From Eubacterium sp. (GTDB lineage: Bacteria > Bacillota > Clostridia > Lachnospirales > Lachnospiraceae), in assembly GCA_017477505.1 (NCBI GenBank), contig JAFUVQ010000054.1:62001-126000 (forward strand): a stretch of 64,000 nt of DNA, written 5' to 3'. A program made the translations under genes and the position numbers. Of the stretch, positions 36,160 to 44,290 are shown piece after piece. The number at the start of each line of letters is the position of its first letter. The stretch's first letter is position 1. The notes below the pieces were generated by a model. That model ran no database searches and was not told where the DNA came from. It saw nothing but the letters and a program-made list of their open reading frames with translations.

Positions 36160-36206
36160 AGAATTGTTATAATAAGCAGAACAATATATGCGAATTCTGA
36201 TTTTTT
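36160..36206 (+). terminator. Possible terminator after the acyl-amino-sugar cluster
   Basis: AGAATT (36160-36165) pairs with AATTCT (36193-36198), and TTGTT (36164-36168) can pair with AACAA (36180-36184); GATTTTTT follows. The stem is AT-rich and interrupted, so it is weak. The 263-bp gap to pilB otherwise holds only the pilB promoter and leader hairpin. Confidence 0.4.
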
Positions 36207-36291
36207 ATACCACTAAATGTAGATTTTAAAAGAAAATTAATAAGTAATTTTGCACAAAAATATACTTTGTCTTTTATTATTTTTTTTAGTA

Positions 36292-36300
36292 TGCTATAAT
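36292..36300 (+). promoter_or_regulatory. Extended -10 promoter of the pilus operon (pilB)
   Basis: TGCTATAAT with TATAAT at 36295-36300 is a perfect extended -10. The -35 region is only TTTTAT at 17-base spacing inside a T-rich tract. Transcription should begin near 36307, 60 bases before the pilB start. Confidence 0.65.
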
Positions 36301-36315
36301 TACGTTAACTAATTT

Positions 36316-36339
36316 TAGGCATAGGGATAGCTATGCCTA
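36316..36339 (+). promoter_or_regulatory. Hairpin at the 5' end of the pilB transcript
   Basis: TAGGCATAG (36316-36324) and CTATGCCTA (36331-36339) form a perfect 9-bp stem with loop GGATAG. It sits about 10 bases after the predicted transcription start and 18 before GGAGG. It could protect the mRNA end or be an operator. Confidence 0.55.
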
Positions 36340-36368
36340 TATGTTGGCGACATTTTGGAGGTTTCATT

Positions 36369-38096
36369 ATGCGAATGGGAGCAGGAAGAAAGAAGATCCG
36401 TATCGGTGATCTTCTGGTTGAAGCAGGGGCTATTACAGAGGAACAGCTCCAGGAAGCACTTGTCAGACAGAAAGAGACAGGTGGACGTATCGGTACTGTT
36501 ATACAGGAGATGGGATTCATAAGCCGTGACCTCCTTATTACAGTTCTTACAACACAGATGGGAGTTGACTTCTGTGAGGTCAGGGCGGCGCAGATTGAAG
36601 ATTCAATACTTAAGCTTATACCTGATCCACAGGTTCTTGATAAGTATAAAGCACTTCCTATCGAATTTGATCCTAACAACCCTAATGTTCTTAAGGTTGC
36701 CATGGCTGACCCGCTTGATCTTGATGCGGTTGATGACCTTGGACTTATGACCGGACTTCAGATAGAGCCTATGCTTTCATTTGAAGAAGAAGTCCAGGCA
36801 GCCATAGATAAGTATTACGGAAGCAGTCAGGCTATGAAGGCTGCTGAAGCATATAAGACCGAGCAGGAAGCTACACTCAATCTTGATGATCAGGAAGAAC
36901 TGAACAGTGAAGTTGAAAACTCACCTATCGTTCTCCTTGTTAACCAGATTATTGAAGGTGGTGTTCGTCAGAGAGCATCCGATATTCATATAGAAGCTCT
37001 TGAATCAAGAGTTCGAGTAAGATACCGTATAGACGGTGCCCTGAAACAGGTTATGACATATGATATATCACTTCTTCCTGCTATCAGTGCCCGTATTAAG
37101 ATCATCGGTGGAATGGATATAGCTGAAAAGAGAAAGCCTCAGGACGGTCGTATCACCATCATGGTTGACAGAAGAGAGTTTGATGTCCGTGTTTCCATAC
37201 TTCCTACCGTGTATGGCGAGAAGACGGTTATGCGACTTACCTCTAAGGATGGCCTTACGAAGCCTAAGTCGGGACTTGGTTTCTCCAGTGACGAGATCAA
37301 GGTATTTGACGGCATCCTAAGTAACCCGCATGGAATCATCCTTGTTACGGGTCCTACAGGTTCGGGTAAGTCAACAACACTTTATACATCACTTTCAGAA
37401 CTTAATAAAGAAGATGTTAATATCATAACTGTTGAAGATCCTGTCGAGGCAAATATCGATGGTATCAATCAGGTTCAGGTTAATGTAAAGGCTGAGATGA
37501 CATTCGCTGCAGCGCTTAGGTCTATCCTTCGTCAGGACCCGGACATCATAATGATAGGAGAGATCCGAGACGGCGAGACTGCTAAGATCGCCGTTCAGGC
37601 AGCTATCACAGGACACCTTGTTGTTTCGACACTGCATACGAATTCAGCGGCTTCTACAGTTACCCGTATCATAGACATGGGTATTGAGGATTATATCATT
37701 GGTGATGCTCTTGTAGGAGTTATTGCCCAGAGACTTGTAAGAAGGCTCTGTTCTTCCTGCAAGGTTCCGAGACTTGCTGATGAAGAAGAGAAGAAGGCAC
37801 TCGGAATTGACGATCCTGATGAGGATGTAGTTATCTACGAACCGGGTGAAGGCGGATGCGCACTGTGCAATAATACAGGTTATGCAGGCCGAATCGGTGT
37901 TTACGAGATGATGCCTGTATCCAAGTCACTTGCATCGGTTATCGCAAAGGGCGGCACTGCAGACGTAATTGAGAAGCAGGCTCTTGAAGAAGGTATGTCA
38001 ACACTTAAGATGAGTGCCGGTAAGCACGTACTTAACGGTATTACAAGTATAAGTGAGATGAAGAAGATTACTTATACTACTGAAGATGAGTATTAA
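36369..38096 (+). CDS. pilB: Type IV pilus assembly ATPase PilB (GspE family)
   Basis: A 575-residue hexameric assembly ATPase. The N-terminal MshEN/T2SSE-N domain (IRIGDLLVEAGAITEEQLQE) is about residues 10-150. The motor domain has Walker A GPTGSGKSTT, the Asp box (VEDPVE), Walker B DPDIIMIGEIRD, the His box GHLVVSTLHTNS and a zinc-binding tetracysteine (CSSC and CALC), which separates PilB from PilT. The ATG at 36369 is 7 bases after GGAGG; an upstream frame to 36333 would start inside the leader hairpin. It drives pilin extrusion from the membrane. pilT follows after 66 bases. Confidence 0.95.
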   Translation: MRMGAGRKKIRIGDLLVEAGAITEEQLQEALVRQKETGGRIGTVIQEMGFISRDLLITVLTTQMGVDFCEVRAAQIEDSILKLIPDPQVLDKYKALPIEFDPNNPNVLKVAMADPLDLDAVDDLGLMTGLQIEPMLSFEEEVQAAIDKYYGSSQAMKAAEAYKTEQEATLNLDDQEELNSEVENSPIVLLVNQIIEGGVRQRASDIHIEALESRVRVRYRIDGALKQVMTYDISLLPAISARIKIIGGMDIAEKRKPQDGRITIMVDRREFDVRVSILPTVYGEKTVMRLTSKDGLTKPKSGLGFSSDEIKVFDGILSNPHGIILVTGPTGSGKSTTLYTSLSELNKEDVNIITVEDPVEANIDGINQVQVNVKAEMTFAAALRSILRQDPDIIMIGEIRDGETAKIAVQAAITGHLVVSTLHTNSAASTVTRIIDMGIEDYIIGDALVGVIAQRLVRRLCSSCKVPRLADEEEKKALGIDDPDEDVVIYEPGEGGCALCNNTGYAGRIGVYEMMPVSKSLASVIAKGGTADVIEKQALEEGMSTLKMSAGKHVLNGITSISEMKKITYTTEDEY

Positions 38097-38162
38097 AATG
38101 TTCACAGTGCAGCCGGGCTGCATCAAATAAATAATTAAGAAAGATTGGGGGAAGGCGTAGAT

Positions 38163-39218
38163 ATGATAGATATGAACGAACTCCTGGCTATGGCGATCGA
38201 ACAGAATGCATCTGACGTTCACCTTGCCGTAGGTATACCTCCTAAGTTCCGTATCAACGGTGCGCTTAAAGAGGTAGATGTTCCGCCGCTTACTATTGAG
38301 AGTTGTGCGGAAAGTATCGGAATGACCATGAATGAAAGACAGAAAGCAATACTTAAGGACAGAGGTGAATGCGACTTTGCATATTCTGTTGGAGAACTTG
38401 GACGTTTCCGTGTTAATGTTTTCATGGACAGAGGCCGTATGGCGGCTGCATACAGAAAGATTGATACGATCATACCTAAGCCGGAAGCCCTGGGTATACC
38501 GCCTGCAGTTGTAGACCTTTACAAGAAGAAGAGAGGGCTTGTTCTGGTTACAGGACCTACAGGTTCAGGTAAGTCAACGACACTTGCATCGGTAATCAAC
38601 AAGGCAAATGAAAATCTTTCAACACATATCATTACACTTGAAGATCCTATAGAGTATATTCATAAGCATAAAAAATCAATAGTTAATCAGAGAGAGCTCG
38701 GTATGGATACACTTTCCTTCGATAATGCTCTTCGTGCCGCACTCCGTGAGGATCCTGATATAATCCTCGTAGGTGAGATGCGTGATCCTGAGACTATTCA
38801 GATTGCGATAACAGCTGCCGAGACGGGCCATTTGGTATTCTCAACACTTCATACCATTGGTGCAGCAGCAACCATCGACCGTATCATCGACGTATTCCCG
38901 CCGCATCAGCAGCAGCAGATACGTATTCAGCTTGCGATGGTTATCGAGGGAGTTATCTCCCAGCAGCTTCTTCCTACTGCGGACAACAGAGGACGAGTTG
39001 CAGCATTCGAGGTCATGCTTGCGAGCCCTGCTATAAGATCTCAGATCCGTGAAGCAAAGACTCATCAGATTGAATCTACGATTCAGACTTCCAAGGGACT
39101 TGGAATGATCACGATGGATGATGCTCTTACAGATCTTTTCAGAAACGGCGTTATCACAAGAGAGATGTGCCTCATGTATGCACAGGATCAGGTAACAATG
39201 AAGAAGAATCTGTACTAG
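38163..39218 (+). CDS. pilT: Type IV pilus retraction ATPase PilT
   Basis: A 351-residue ATPase. The PAS-like N-terminal part (NASDVHLAVGIPPKFRINGA) is followed by Walker A GPTGSGKSTT, LREDPDIILVGEMRDPET, GHLVFSTLHTIGAA and the PilT-specific C-terminal block AIRSQIREAKTHQIES, a variant of AIRNLIREGK. No tetracysteine is present. PilT powers pilus retraction, so this organism probably shows twitching or retractile adhesion. The ATG at 38163 lies behind GGGGGAAGG. An in-frame GTG/TTG upstream is not needed. Confidence 0.94.
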   Translation: MIDMNELLAMAIEQNASDVHLAVGIPPKFRINGALKEVDVPPLTIESCAESIGMTMNERQKAILKDRGECDFAYSVGELGRFRVNVFMDRGRMAAAYRKIDTIIPKPEALGIPPAVVDLYKKKRGLVLVTGPTGSGKSTTLASVINKANENLSTHIITLEDPIEYIHKHKKSIVNQRELGMDTLSFDNALRAALREDPDIILVGEMRDPETIQIAITAAETGHLVFSTLHTIGAAATIDRIIDVFPPHQQQQIRIQLAMVIEGVISQQLLPTADNRGRVAAFEVMLASPAIRSQIREAKTHQIESTIQTSKGLGMITMDDALTDLFRNGVITREMCLMYAQDQVTMKKNLY

Positions 39219-39273
39219 TTAACATAATGTTATGAAATAAATGTGATTGGTAAGTAAAAATAGACAAAAAACT

Positions 39274-39302
39274 TTGAAAAAAAACAATCATTGTTGTATT
39301 AT
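39274..39302 (+). promoter_or_regulatory. Promoter of pilC
   Basis: TTGAAA (39274-39279), a 17-base spacer and TATTAT (39297-39302), 50 bases before the pilC start. It lies in the 133-bp pilT-pilC gap, so pilC and later genes may be expressed separately from pilB-pilT. Confidence 0.6.
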
Positions 39303-39351
39303 TATGTAAATATAATGCACGTGGTATGAAAAAAGGTGTGGAGGAAAAGGA

Positions 39352-40554
39352 ATGGCAAAGTATAATTACAAAGTCATTGACCGGGATGGTAAGCAGAAAA
39401 GCGGCTCCATCGAAGGTCAGAATGAAGATGCTGTAAAGCAGAAACTGAAGCAGGAAGGCTTCAACGTACTTGAGATTTCTGAGTCCAATGATATTAAGAT
39501 AGGATTCCAGAAAAAAGTCGGAACAAGAGATCTGTCTGTATTCTGTAAACAGTTTGGTGCAGTTCTTCGTGCCGGTGTTCCGGTAATTCAGGCTCTTGAG
39601 ATGATGGCAGAAACATCAGATAACAAGAATCTTCAGGATGCCATAAGACAGGCACAGACACATGTTCAGAAGGGTGGTACTCTTTCGGATGGTTTCAAAC
39701 TTAACCCGAACATATTCCCACCTATTCTCTATAACATGGTTAATGCCGGTGAGGCATCAGGTAAGTTGGAGATATGTTTCGAAAGACTTGCCACCCAGTT
39801 TGAGAAGGATGGTCATATAGAGGCGAAGATTAAAGGTGCCATGACATATCCAATCGTAGTTATCTGCGTAGTTATCGCTGTTGTTGCTATAATGCTTGTA
39901 AAGGTTATCCCGATTTTCTCCGACATGTTCACGGAGATGGGTGCGAAGCTTCCTGTTGCAACACAGATGCTCGTTAATTTCTCAGATTCGCTGGTTCATT
40001 TCTGGTATATCTACATTGCGGTTATTATAGGCATAATTATAGCAATTAATGTTTTCAAGAAGACAACAGCAGGTGAGCAGTTCTTCAGCTCAGCAGCTAT
40101 TAAGCTTCCGATTCTTTCAAATCTTACTGTAAAGAGTGCGGCAGCTACATTCTCGAGAACATTTGCAACACTTCTTGCATCAGGCCTTCCGCTTATAGAT
40201 GCGGTTGAGCAGACAGCTAAGGTTATCAAGAACAAGATCATAAGAGATGGACTTCTTGAGTGTAAGACACAGGTTGCAAAGGGTGTTCCGCTTTCAAAGC
40301 CAATCCGTGATATGGATATATTCCCGGTTATGCTTCCTCAGATGATGCATATCGGTGAAGAGACAGGTAACGTAGAGGAGATGATGGAGAAGGTTGCTGA
40401 CTTCTATGAAGAAGAAGTAGATATAGCAGTTGATGCGCTTACAGCAGCTCTTGAACCGCTCCTTATCGTAGTTCTTGCAGTTATAGTCGGTGGTATGGTA
40501 CTTGCCATCTACTCACCTATTCTTTCAATGTACGACGCTGTCGACAGTGTATAG
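39352..40554 (+). CDS. pilC: Type IV pilus inner-membrane platform protein PilC (GspF family)
   Basis: A 400-residue protein with two GspF domains. The N-terminal NYKVIDRDGKQKSGSIEG is the usual start. Domain one ends in RAGVPVIQALEMMAE and NMVNAGEASGKLE; domain two has LASGLPLIDAVEQTA and QMMHIGEETGNVEEMM. Three hydrophobic segments lie near residues 165-190, 217-237 and 370-392. It is the rotary platform that couples PilB and PilT to pilin. GTGGAGGAAAAGG precedes the ATG. Confidence 0.95.
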   Translation: MAKYNYKVIDRDGKQKSGSIEGQNEDAVKQKLKQEGFNVLEISESNDIKIGFQKKVGTRDLSVFCKQFGAVLRAGVPVIQALEMMAETSDNKNLQDAIRQAQTHVQKGGTLSDGFKLNPNIFPPILYNMVNAGEASGKLEICFERLATQFEKDGHIEAKIKGAMTYPIVVICVVIAVVAIMLVKVIPIFSDMFTEMGAKLPVATQMLVNFSDSLVHFWYIYIAVIIGIIIAINVFKKTTAGEQFFSSAAIKLPILSNLTVKSAAATFSRTFATLLASGLPLIDAVEQTAKVIKNKIIRDGLLECKTQVAKGVPLSKPIRDMDIFPVMLPQMMHIGEETGNVEEMMEKVADFYEEEVDIAVDALTAALEPLLIVVLAVIVGGMVLAIYSPILSMYDAVDSV

Positions 40555-40571
40555 AATCAAAAAGGTTGTTT

Positions 40572-40645
40572 CGTCCGAAAGGACGTTTCAATATACCGAG
40601 TTAGATATAAACTGTCAGACGAGGGACAGTATATATATTATCTAA
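40572..40645 (+). promoter_or_regulatory. Structured leader of the major pilin gene
   Basis: Two hairpins. CGTCC-GAAA-GGACG (40572-40585) is a 5-bp stem closed by a GNRA-type tetraloop. A longer one pairs TTAGATA (40601-40607) with TATCTAA (40639-40645) outside and ACTGTC (40611-40616) with GACAGT (40625-40630) inside. The pilin ribosome site AAAAGGAG comes about 25 bases later. A promoter could also overlap (CTGTCA, TATTAT at 18 bases), so whether all of this is transcribed is open. Confidence 0.45.
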
Positions 40646-40684
40646 TGAGAGAAAAATTTATATTAAGAAAAGGAGAAAAAAGTT

Positions 40685-41128
40685 ATGAAGTCAAACAAAG
40701 GTTTCTCACTCGTTGAGCTTATCATCGTTATAGCTATTATGGCTATCCTCGCAGCAGCTATCGCTCCTGCACTTATCCGTTACATCAACAAGGCTAGAAG
40801 GGCAGATGACCTTACAGCAGCAGGCGAGATCGTTTCAGCAGCTAACACAGCTATGACAAACGAAGCAGCTAACGATGAGATCATGACAGCAGCTGGTACA
40901 GGTAATGCTATCGCTTCAGTTGCTACAATCAATGGTTCAGGTGTTACATGTTCATACGCTTCTTTCGGAGCTGAGCTTCAGAAGACACTTCCAAACGGTG
41001 CTCCTAAGAAGTATCGTAAGGATACATCAACAGGATACGTTCTTGCTTACTCAGCAGATCGTTTCTATGTAACAACTGATAAGGGTGTTCAGCTTAACCC
41101 ATCAGCAGCTGGTGATTACGCTGAATAA
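40685..41128 (+). CDS. pilA: Major type IV pilin (prepilin)
   Basis: A 147-residue class III signal protein. A 6-residue leader MKSNKG is cut before FSLVELIIVIAIMAILAAAI, with the invariant Glu at mature position 5 and the long hydrophobic helix. The body is rich in Ala, Thr and Ser with one Cys, so no disulfide loop can form. A strong AAAAGGAG site and abundant preferred codons (ACA, GCA, GTT, CTT) suggest high expression. It lies between pilC and the pilMN gene, so it is the probable main fibre subunit. Processing needs a prepilin peptidase, not found in this window. Confidence 0.92.
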   Translation: MKSNKGFSLVELIIVIAIMAILAAAIAPALIRYINKARRADDLTAAGEIVSAANTAMTNEAANDEIMTAAGTGNAIASVATINGSGVTCSYASFGAELQKTLPNGAPKKYRKDTSTGYVLAYSADRFYVTTDKGVQLNPSAAGDYAE

Positions 41129-41173
41129 TCAGAGACTGATTCTGAATTAACTATAATTTAAGGTGTTAGGGGT

Positions 41174-41250
41174 ATAAGGCAGGAAGGTAAAACCTTCCTC
41201 GTCAAGGGTAGTAAGTTTCTTACATGCCGGCCTGCCTTATTACTTCTTTT
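41174..41250 (+). ncRNA. Branched RNA structure after the pilin gene (terminator/attenuator candidate)
   Basis: An outer stem ATAAGGCAGG (41174-41183) with CCTGCCTTAT (41231-41240) is perfect over 10 bp. Inside are AGGAAGG-TAAAA-CCTTCCT (41181-41199), which competes with the outer stem by three bases, and GTAAG-TTT-CTTAC (41211-41223). The T-rich TTATTACTTCTTTT follows. The shape is a three-way junction ending in a terminator-like tail. It does not match any RNA family I know. Confidence 0.5.
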
Positions 41251-41347
41251 GCCGTAGAAACAAATAAACTATTGTAATGGCTGATAAATATGTTCATGGA
41301 AAAAATGTGGGACATGTTAATCGGGTTTTTTTGCGGTCAGCGGTTTT

Positions 41348-41381
41348 TTATATCTGAAAGGAGAGAATCTCCGCGATATAA
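41348..41381 (+). promoter_or_regulatory. Hairpin with internal loop in the pilA-pilMN gap
   Basis: TTATATC (41348-41354) pairs with GATATAA (41375-41381) and GGAGA (41360-41364) pairs with TCTCC (41368-41372), leaving an asymmetric TGAAA/GC internal loop and a GAA tip. The tip stem contains a sequence like a ribosome site but no frame starts there. Confidence 0.45.
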
Positions 41382-41412
41382 GAAACGGTGACGTTAAACT
41401 TATTCTATATAG

Positions 41413-41491
41413 ACCAGAAACCTTAATAGTGTTTGCGCATCATTGCTAGGTTTAAGGTCACTGGTTCTTATATATATACATATAAAAGAAC
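41413..41491 (+). promoter_or_regulatory. Leader hairpins before pilMN
   Basis: ACCAG and AACCT (41413-41417, 41419-41423) pair with AGGTT (41448-41452) and CTGGT (41461-41465). GTTCTT (41464-41469) then pairs with AAGAAC (41486-41491) around an AT-rich loop. The two stems share two bases, so they may exclude each other. The ribosome site GAGGGAGG at 41503-41510 lies 12 bases on. Confidence 0.4.
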
Positions 41492-41517
41492 TACTGATTA
41501 GCGAGGGAGGCTATAGA

Positions 41518-43134
41518 ATGGCAAATAATCAAAGAGTCTTATCAATAGACATCACAAACGAAAGTATCACTGTCGTTGAGATTACCGCTTCTCAGAAGAA
41601 GCAGACCAACGTACACAAGGTTCTTATCTTTGAGACACCTGAAGATTCATTCGAAGACGGATCCATCAGAAATCATGAAGCTATCGCAAATGCAATCAGA
41701 TCACAGCTTAGTGCGGCGGGTATCACAAATAAGAACGTTATCTTCGTACTTAATTCTACGAAGATAGTTAACAGAGAGGTTACTATACCTCAGGTTCCGG
41801 ACAAGAAGGTTGCAGGCATCATTAATGCCAATGCATCTGATTACTTCCCGGTAAATGTAGAAGACTATATTGTATCTCATTCAGTACTTGAGCCTATCAC
41901 AGCTGATGATGGTACTAAGCAGCTCAGAGTTATGGCAGTTGCTGCTCCTATGACTATGGTAGCAAGCTATTATGATCTTGCTACAGCATGCGGACTTAAG
42001 ATAGTTGATCTTGATTACATCGGTAACTCAATGCTTCAGCTTATTAAGACACAGACAACAGCTGCTTCAACAACAATGGTTATTCAGCTTGGTTCTGAGT
42101 CAACAGTCCTGAATATCGTTCAGGGTGACAAGCTTCTTCTTCAGAGAACTGTTCCTTATGGTACAAATCCTGTAGTAGATGTTGTTGCTCAGGAGAGAGG
42201 TGTTGATGGCACAACAGCTATGACAATGCTTCAGAATGACCGTATCATCACTGTTGATTTTGATGACAATGAGGCAACAGGCGCATTCAGATATCTTATC
42301 AACAATATCGGACGTGTTATGGATTACTACGCAAGCAGAAATCCTGACAATCCTATCGACGATGTATTCCTTACAGGTGACGGTGCTCTTATAAGAGGTA
42401 TTGACGGCCTCTTTAAGATTCAGCTCAATGTTTCTACAAGAGTTATGGACAGTCTTTACAATGTAAAGTTTGATCCGGGCATCGATCTTAAGGTTTACAG
42501 CCCTGTATACTTAATAGCTCCTATCGGTGCTGCTATGAATCCTATGGGATTCCCACTCAAGACTGCCGGCGGACAGGCTCAGGCAGCAGGTGGCGGCGGA
42601 AGCCTTGCACCATTTATAGCTATACTTGTTGCTGCAGCTCTTATTGCAGCAGGTGTATCTTTCTTCTTTATTAATAAGAAGAATCAGCTTAAGGTTGAAC
42701 AGGCTGATCTTAATCGTCAGATAGCTGATAAAGAGTATATCGAACAGATAATCGCTCAGCATGACGCAGCAGTTGCTCAGGCTGATGACATCGTGAATAT
42801 GGGTGTTCAGACATATGCTCTTAACGAGCAGTGCTTAACATTTGTTAAGTCTCTCGAAGAGAAGATGCCAAAGAATACTTATCTTGAAGATTTCAATGCT
42901 AAGTCAGACAAGATCACTATGAACTGCATTTCATATAACTATGATGAAATTGCTGATTTCATAGTTAACCTTAAGACTATTGACGTAGTTCAGGATGCTT
43001 ATGTTCCTACAATCGACTACGTTATAGATGAAGAGACAGGCGTACTTCACTATGAGTTCCCGGTTGAGTGTGTTTATGTAGATCCAAATGCAGCAACCGA
43101 AACAGAAGTAGATGAAAACGGTCTCGGTGAATAG
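41518..43134 (+). CDS. pilMN: PilM-PilN fusion protein of the type IV pilus
   Basis: A 538-residue protein. Residues 1-350 are an actin-like PilM domain: VLSIDITNESITVVEI (phosphate 1), VIFVLNSTKIVNREVTIPQV, MVIQLGSESTVLNIVQGDKL (phosphate 2) and DDVFLTGDGALIRGIDGLF (adenosine motif). A Gly/Ala/Gln linker leads to a membrane segment at about 362-385 (FIAILVAAALIAAGVSFFFI), then a coiled coil and a PilN-like ferredoxin fold (KSLEEKMPKNTYLEDFNAK). PilM and PilN are normally separate proteins joined by the PilN N-terminus; Clostridioides difficile also has a fused PilMN. The ATG at 41518 follows GAGGGAGG. pilO follows after 19 bases. Confidence 0.87.
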   Translation: MANNQRVLSIDITNESITVVEITASQKKQTNVHKVLIFETPEDSFEDGSIRNHEAIANAIRSQLSAAGITNKNVIFVLNSTKIVNREVTIPQVPDKKVAGIINANASDYFPVNVEDYIVSHSVLEPITADDGTKQLRVMAVAAPMTMVASYYDLATACGLKIVDLDYIGNSMLQLIKTQTTAASTTMVIQLGSESTVLNIVQGDKLLLQRTVPYGTNPVVDVVAQERGVDGTTAMTMLQNDRIITVDFDDNEATGAFRYLINNIGRVMDYYASRNPDNPIDDVFLTGDGALIRGIDGLFKIQLNVSTRVMDSLYNVKFDPGIDLKVYSPVYLIAPIGAAMNPMGFPLKTAGGQAQAAGGGGSLAPFIAILVAAALIAAGVSFFFINKKNQLKVEQADLNRQIADKEYIEQIIAQHDAAVAQADDIVNMGVQTYALNEQCLTFVKSLEEKMPKNTYLEDFNAKSDKITMNCISYNYDEIADFIVNLKTIDVVQDAYVPTIDYVIDEETGVLHYEFPVECVYVDPNAATETEVDENGLGE

Positions 43135-43153
43135 GATTAAGGAGGTATGACAG

Positions 43154-44275
43154 ATGAAAGAATCGGATAAGAAGATACTTATAGTCCTTGGGGCTATCAT
43201 AATACTTGTAGCTGCATGGTTCCTTGTAGTAAGTCCTACCAGAGATGATATTAAGGGACTTGAGGCTGAGAATGAAACCTTAAGAGCAAGACTTGATGAC
43301 CTTATCGCTAAAGAGCAGATGAAGGATCAGCTTGAGAAGGAAACAGCAGAAGCTAAAGAAAGATTTGCAGCAGAACTTGTTAAGTATCCTGCAGATCTTA
43401 ATCAGGAAACAACAGTAATGTTCATGAAGGGCGTTGAGCAGGCAAATGAATTCCTCTATGATTCAATCGCAATGCCTAAGGAAAAGCAGTTCTACGTACT
43501 TGGCGGACAGGCAGATGAAAACGAACTTCAGACAGAAGCAGATGCAGCAGCAGCTGCAGCAGCAGAGAATTATGTAGCAACATCATGTGAATATAGTGTT
43601 GAGTATATAGGTACATATCCTGGAATTAAGGACTTTATGGACTATGTAGCAAACTATAAGTACAGAATGAACATTTCTGAAATTGCTATTTCTCTTGATG
43701 AGGAAACAGGACTTTTCGAAGGACAGCTTATAACAAATGCTTATGCAGTTAGCGGTCCTGGCAGAACACCTGATACAGTTGATGTAACTGTTCCGGAAGG
43801 AAAAGAGAATATCTTCATCGGTGAAGGTGTTAAGATCGGTGGAACAGGCGCATTTGATACTGATAATGGTCAGTCAATCGTTGCAAATCATGAACTTATG
43901 ATGATTCTTGACAATGCTAACAACGATTCAACAGATGGTGTTATCGTTGCTGCTGACTCAAGAGATGACGCAACTTTCGTTACATCTTCTGACAATTCTG
44001 TAGTAGAGGTAAAGCTTACTGTTACAGAGGAAGATGGTAAGAAGTTCGTTGAATATGCAATCGGAAATAAGAAGTATAAGTCTGAGTTCACAGGCGATTC
44101 ACTTACAGTTTATGTTAATTCCGCAGCTCGTGTTGATAATGACGACAAGAACGGTGTTGACGTAGTTATTTCAAATGGAACAACTATACCTGTTGTATTC
44201 AAGGTAGTTGACGATGACACAACTTCACCAAGATTCAATGTTAAGACAAGAGAAGGTACGGTGAAGGTTTACTAA
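43154..44275 (+). CDS. pilO: PilO-like type IV pilus protein with an extra C-terminal beta domain
   Basis: A 373-residue protein. A short cytoplasmic stretch, one membrane segment (ILIVLGAIIILVAAWFLVV, residues 8-27), a coiled coil (LEAENETLRARLDDLIAKEQ) and a ferredoxin-like fold up to about residue 200 match PilO. Residues of about 205-373 form an extra acidic, beta-rich domain starting near GPGRTPDTVDVTVPEGKE that ordinary PilO (about 200 residues) lacks. It could stand in for PilP or hold the thick cell wall; that is a guess. It directly follows pilMN, the expected place for PilO. Confidence 0.8.
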   Translation: MKESDKKILIVLGAIIILVAAWFLVVSPTRDDIKGLEAENETLRARLDDLIAKEQMKDQLEKETAEAKERFAAELVKYPADLNQETTVMFMKGVEQANEFLYDSIAMPKEKQFYVLGGQADENELQTEADAAAAAAAENYVATSCEYSVEYIGTYPGIKDFMDYVANYKYRMNISEIAISLDEETGLFEGQLITNAYAVSGPGRTPDTVDVTVPEGKENIFIGEGVKIGGTGAFDTDNGQSIVANHELMMILDNANNDSTDGVIVAADSRDDATFVTSSDNSVVEVKLTVTEEDGKKFVEYAIGNKKYKSEFTGDSLTVYVNSAARVDNDDKNGVDVVISNGTTIPVVFKVVDDDTTSPRFNVKTREGTVKVY

Positions 44276-44290
44276 GATTGGAGTGGTATG

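Noticed and set aside
41129..41517. A c-di-GMP riboswitch controlling pilus genes
   Set aside because: Such switches are common before clostridial pilus genes, but neither the type I nor the type II conserved core can be found here or in the pilB and pilA leaders. Only generic hairpins remain.
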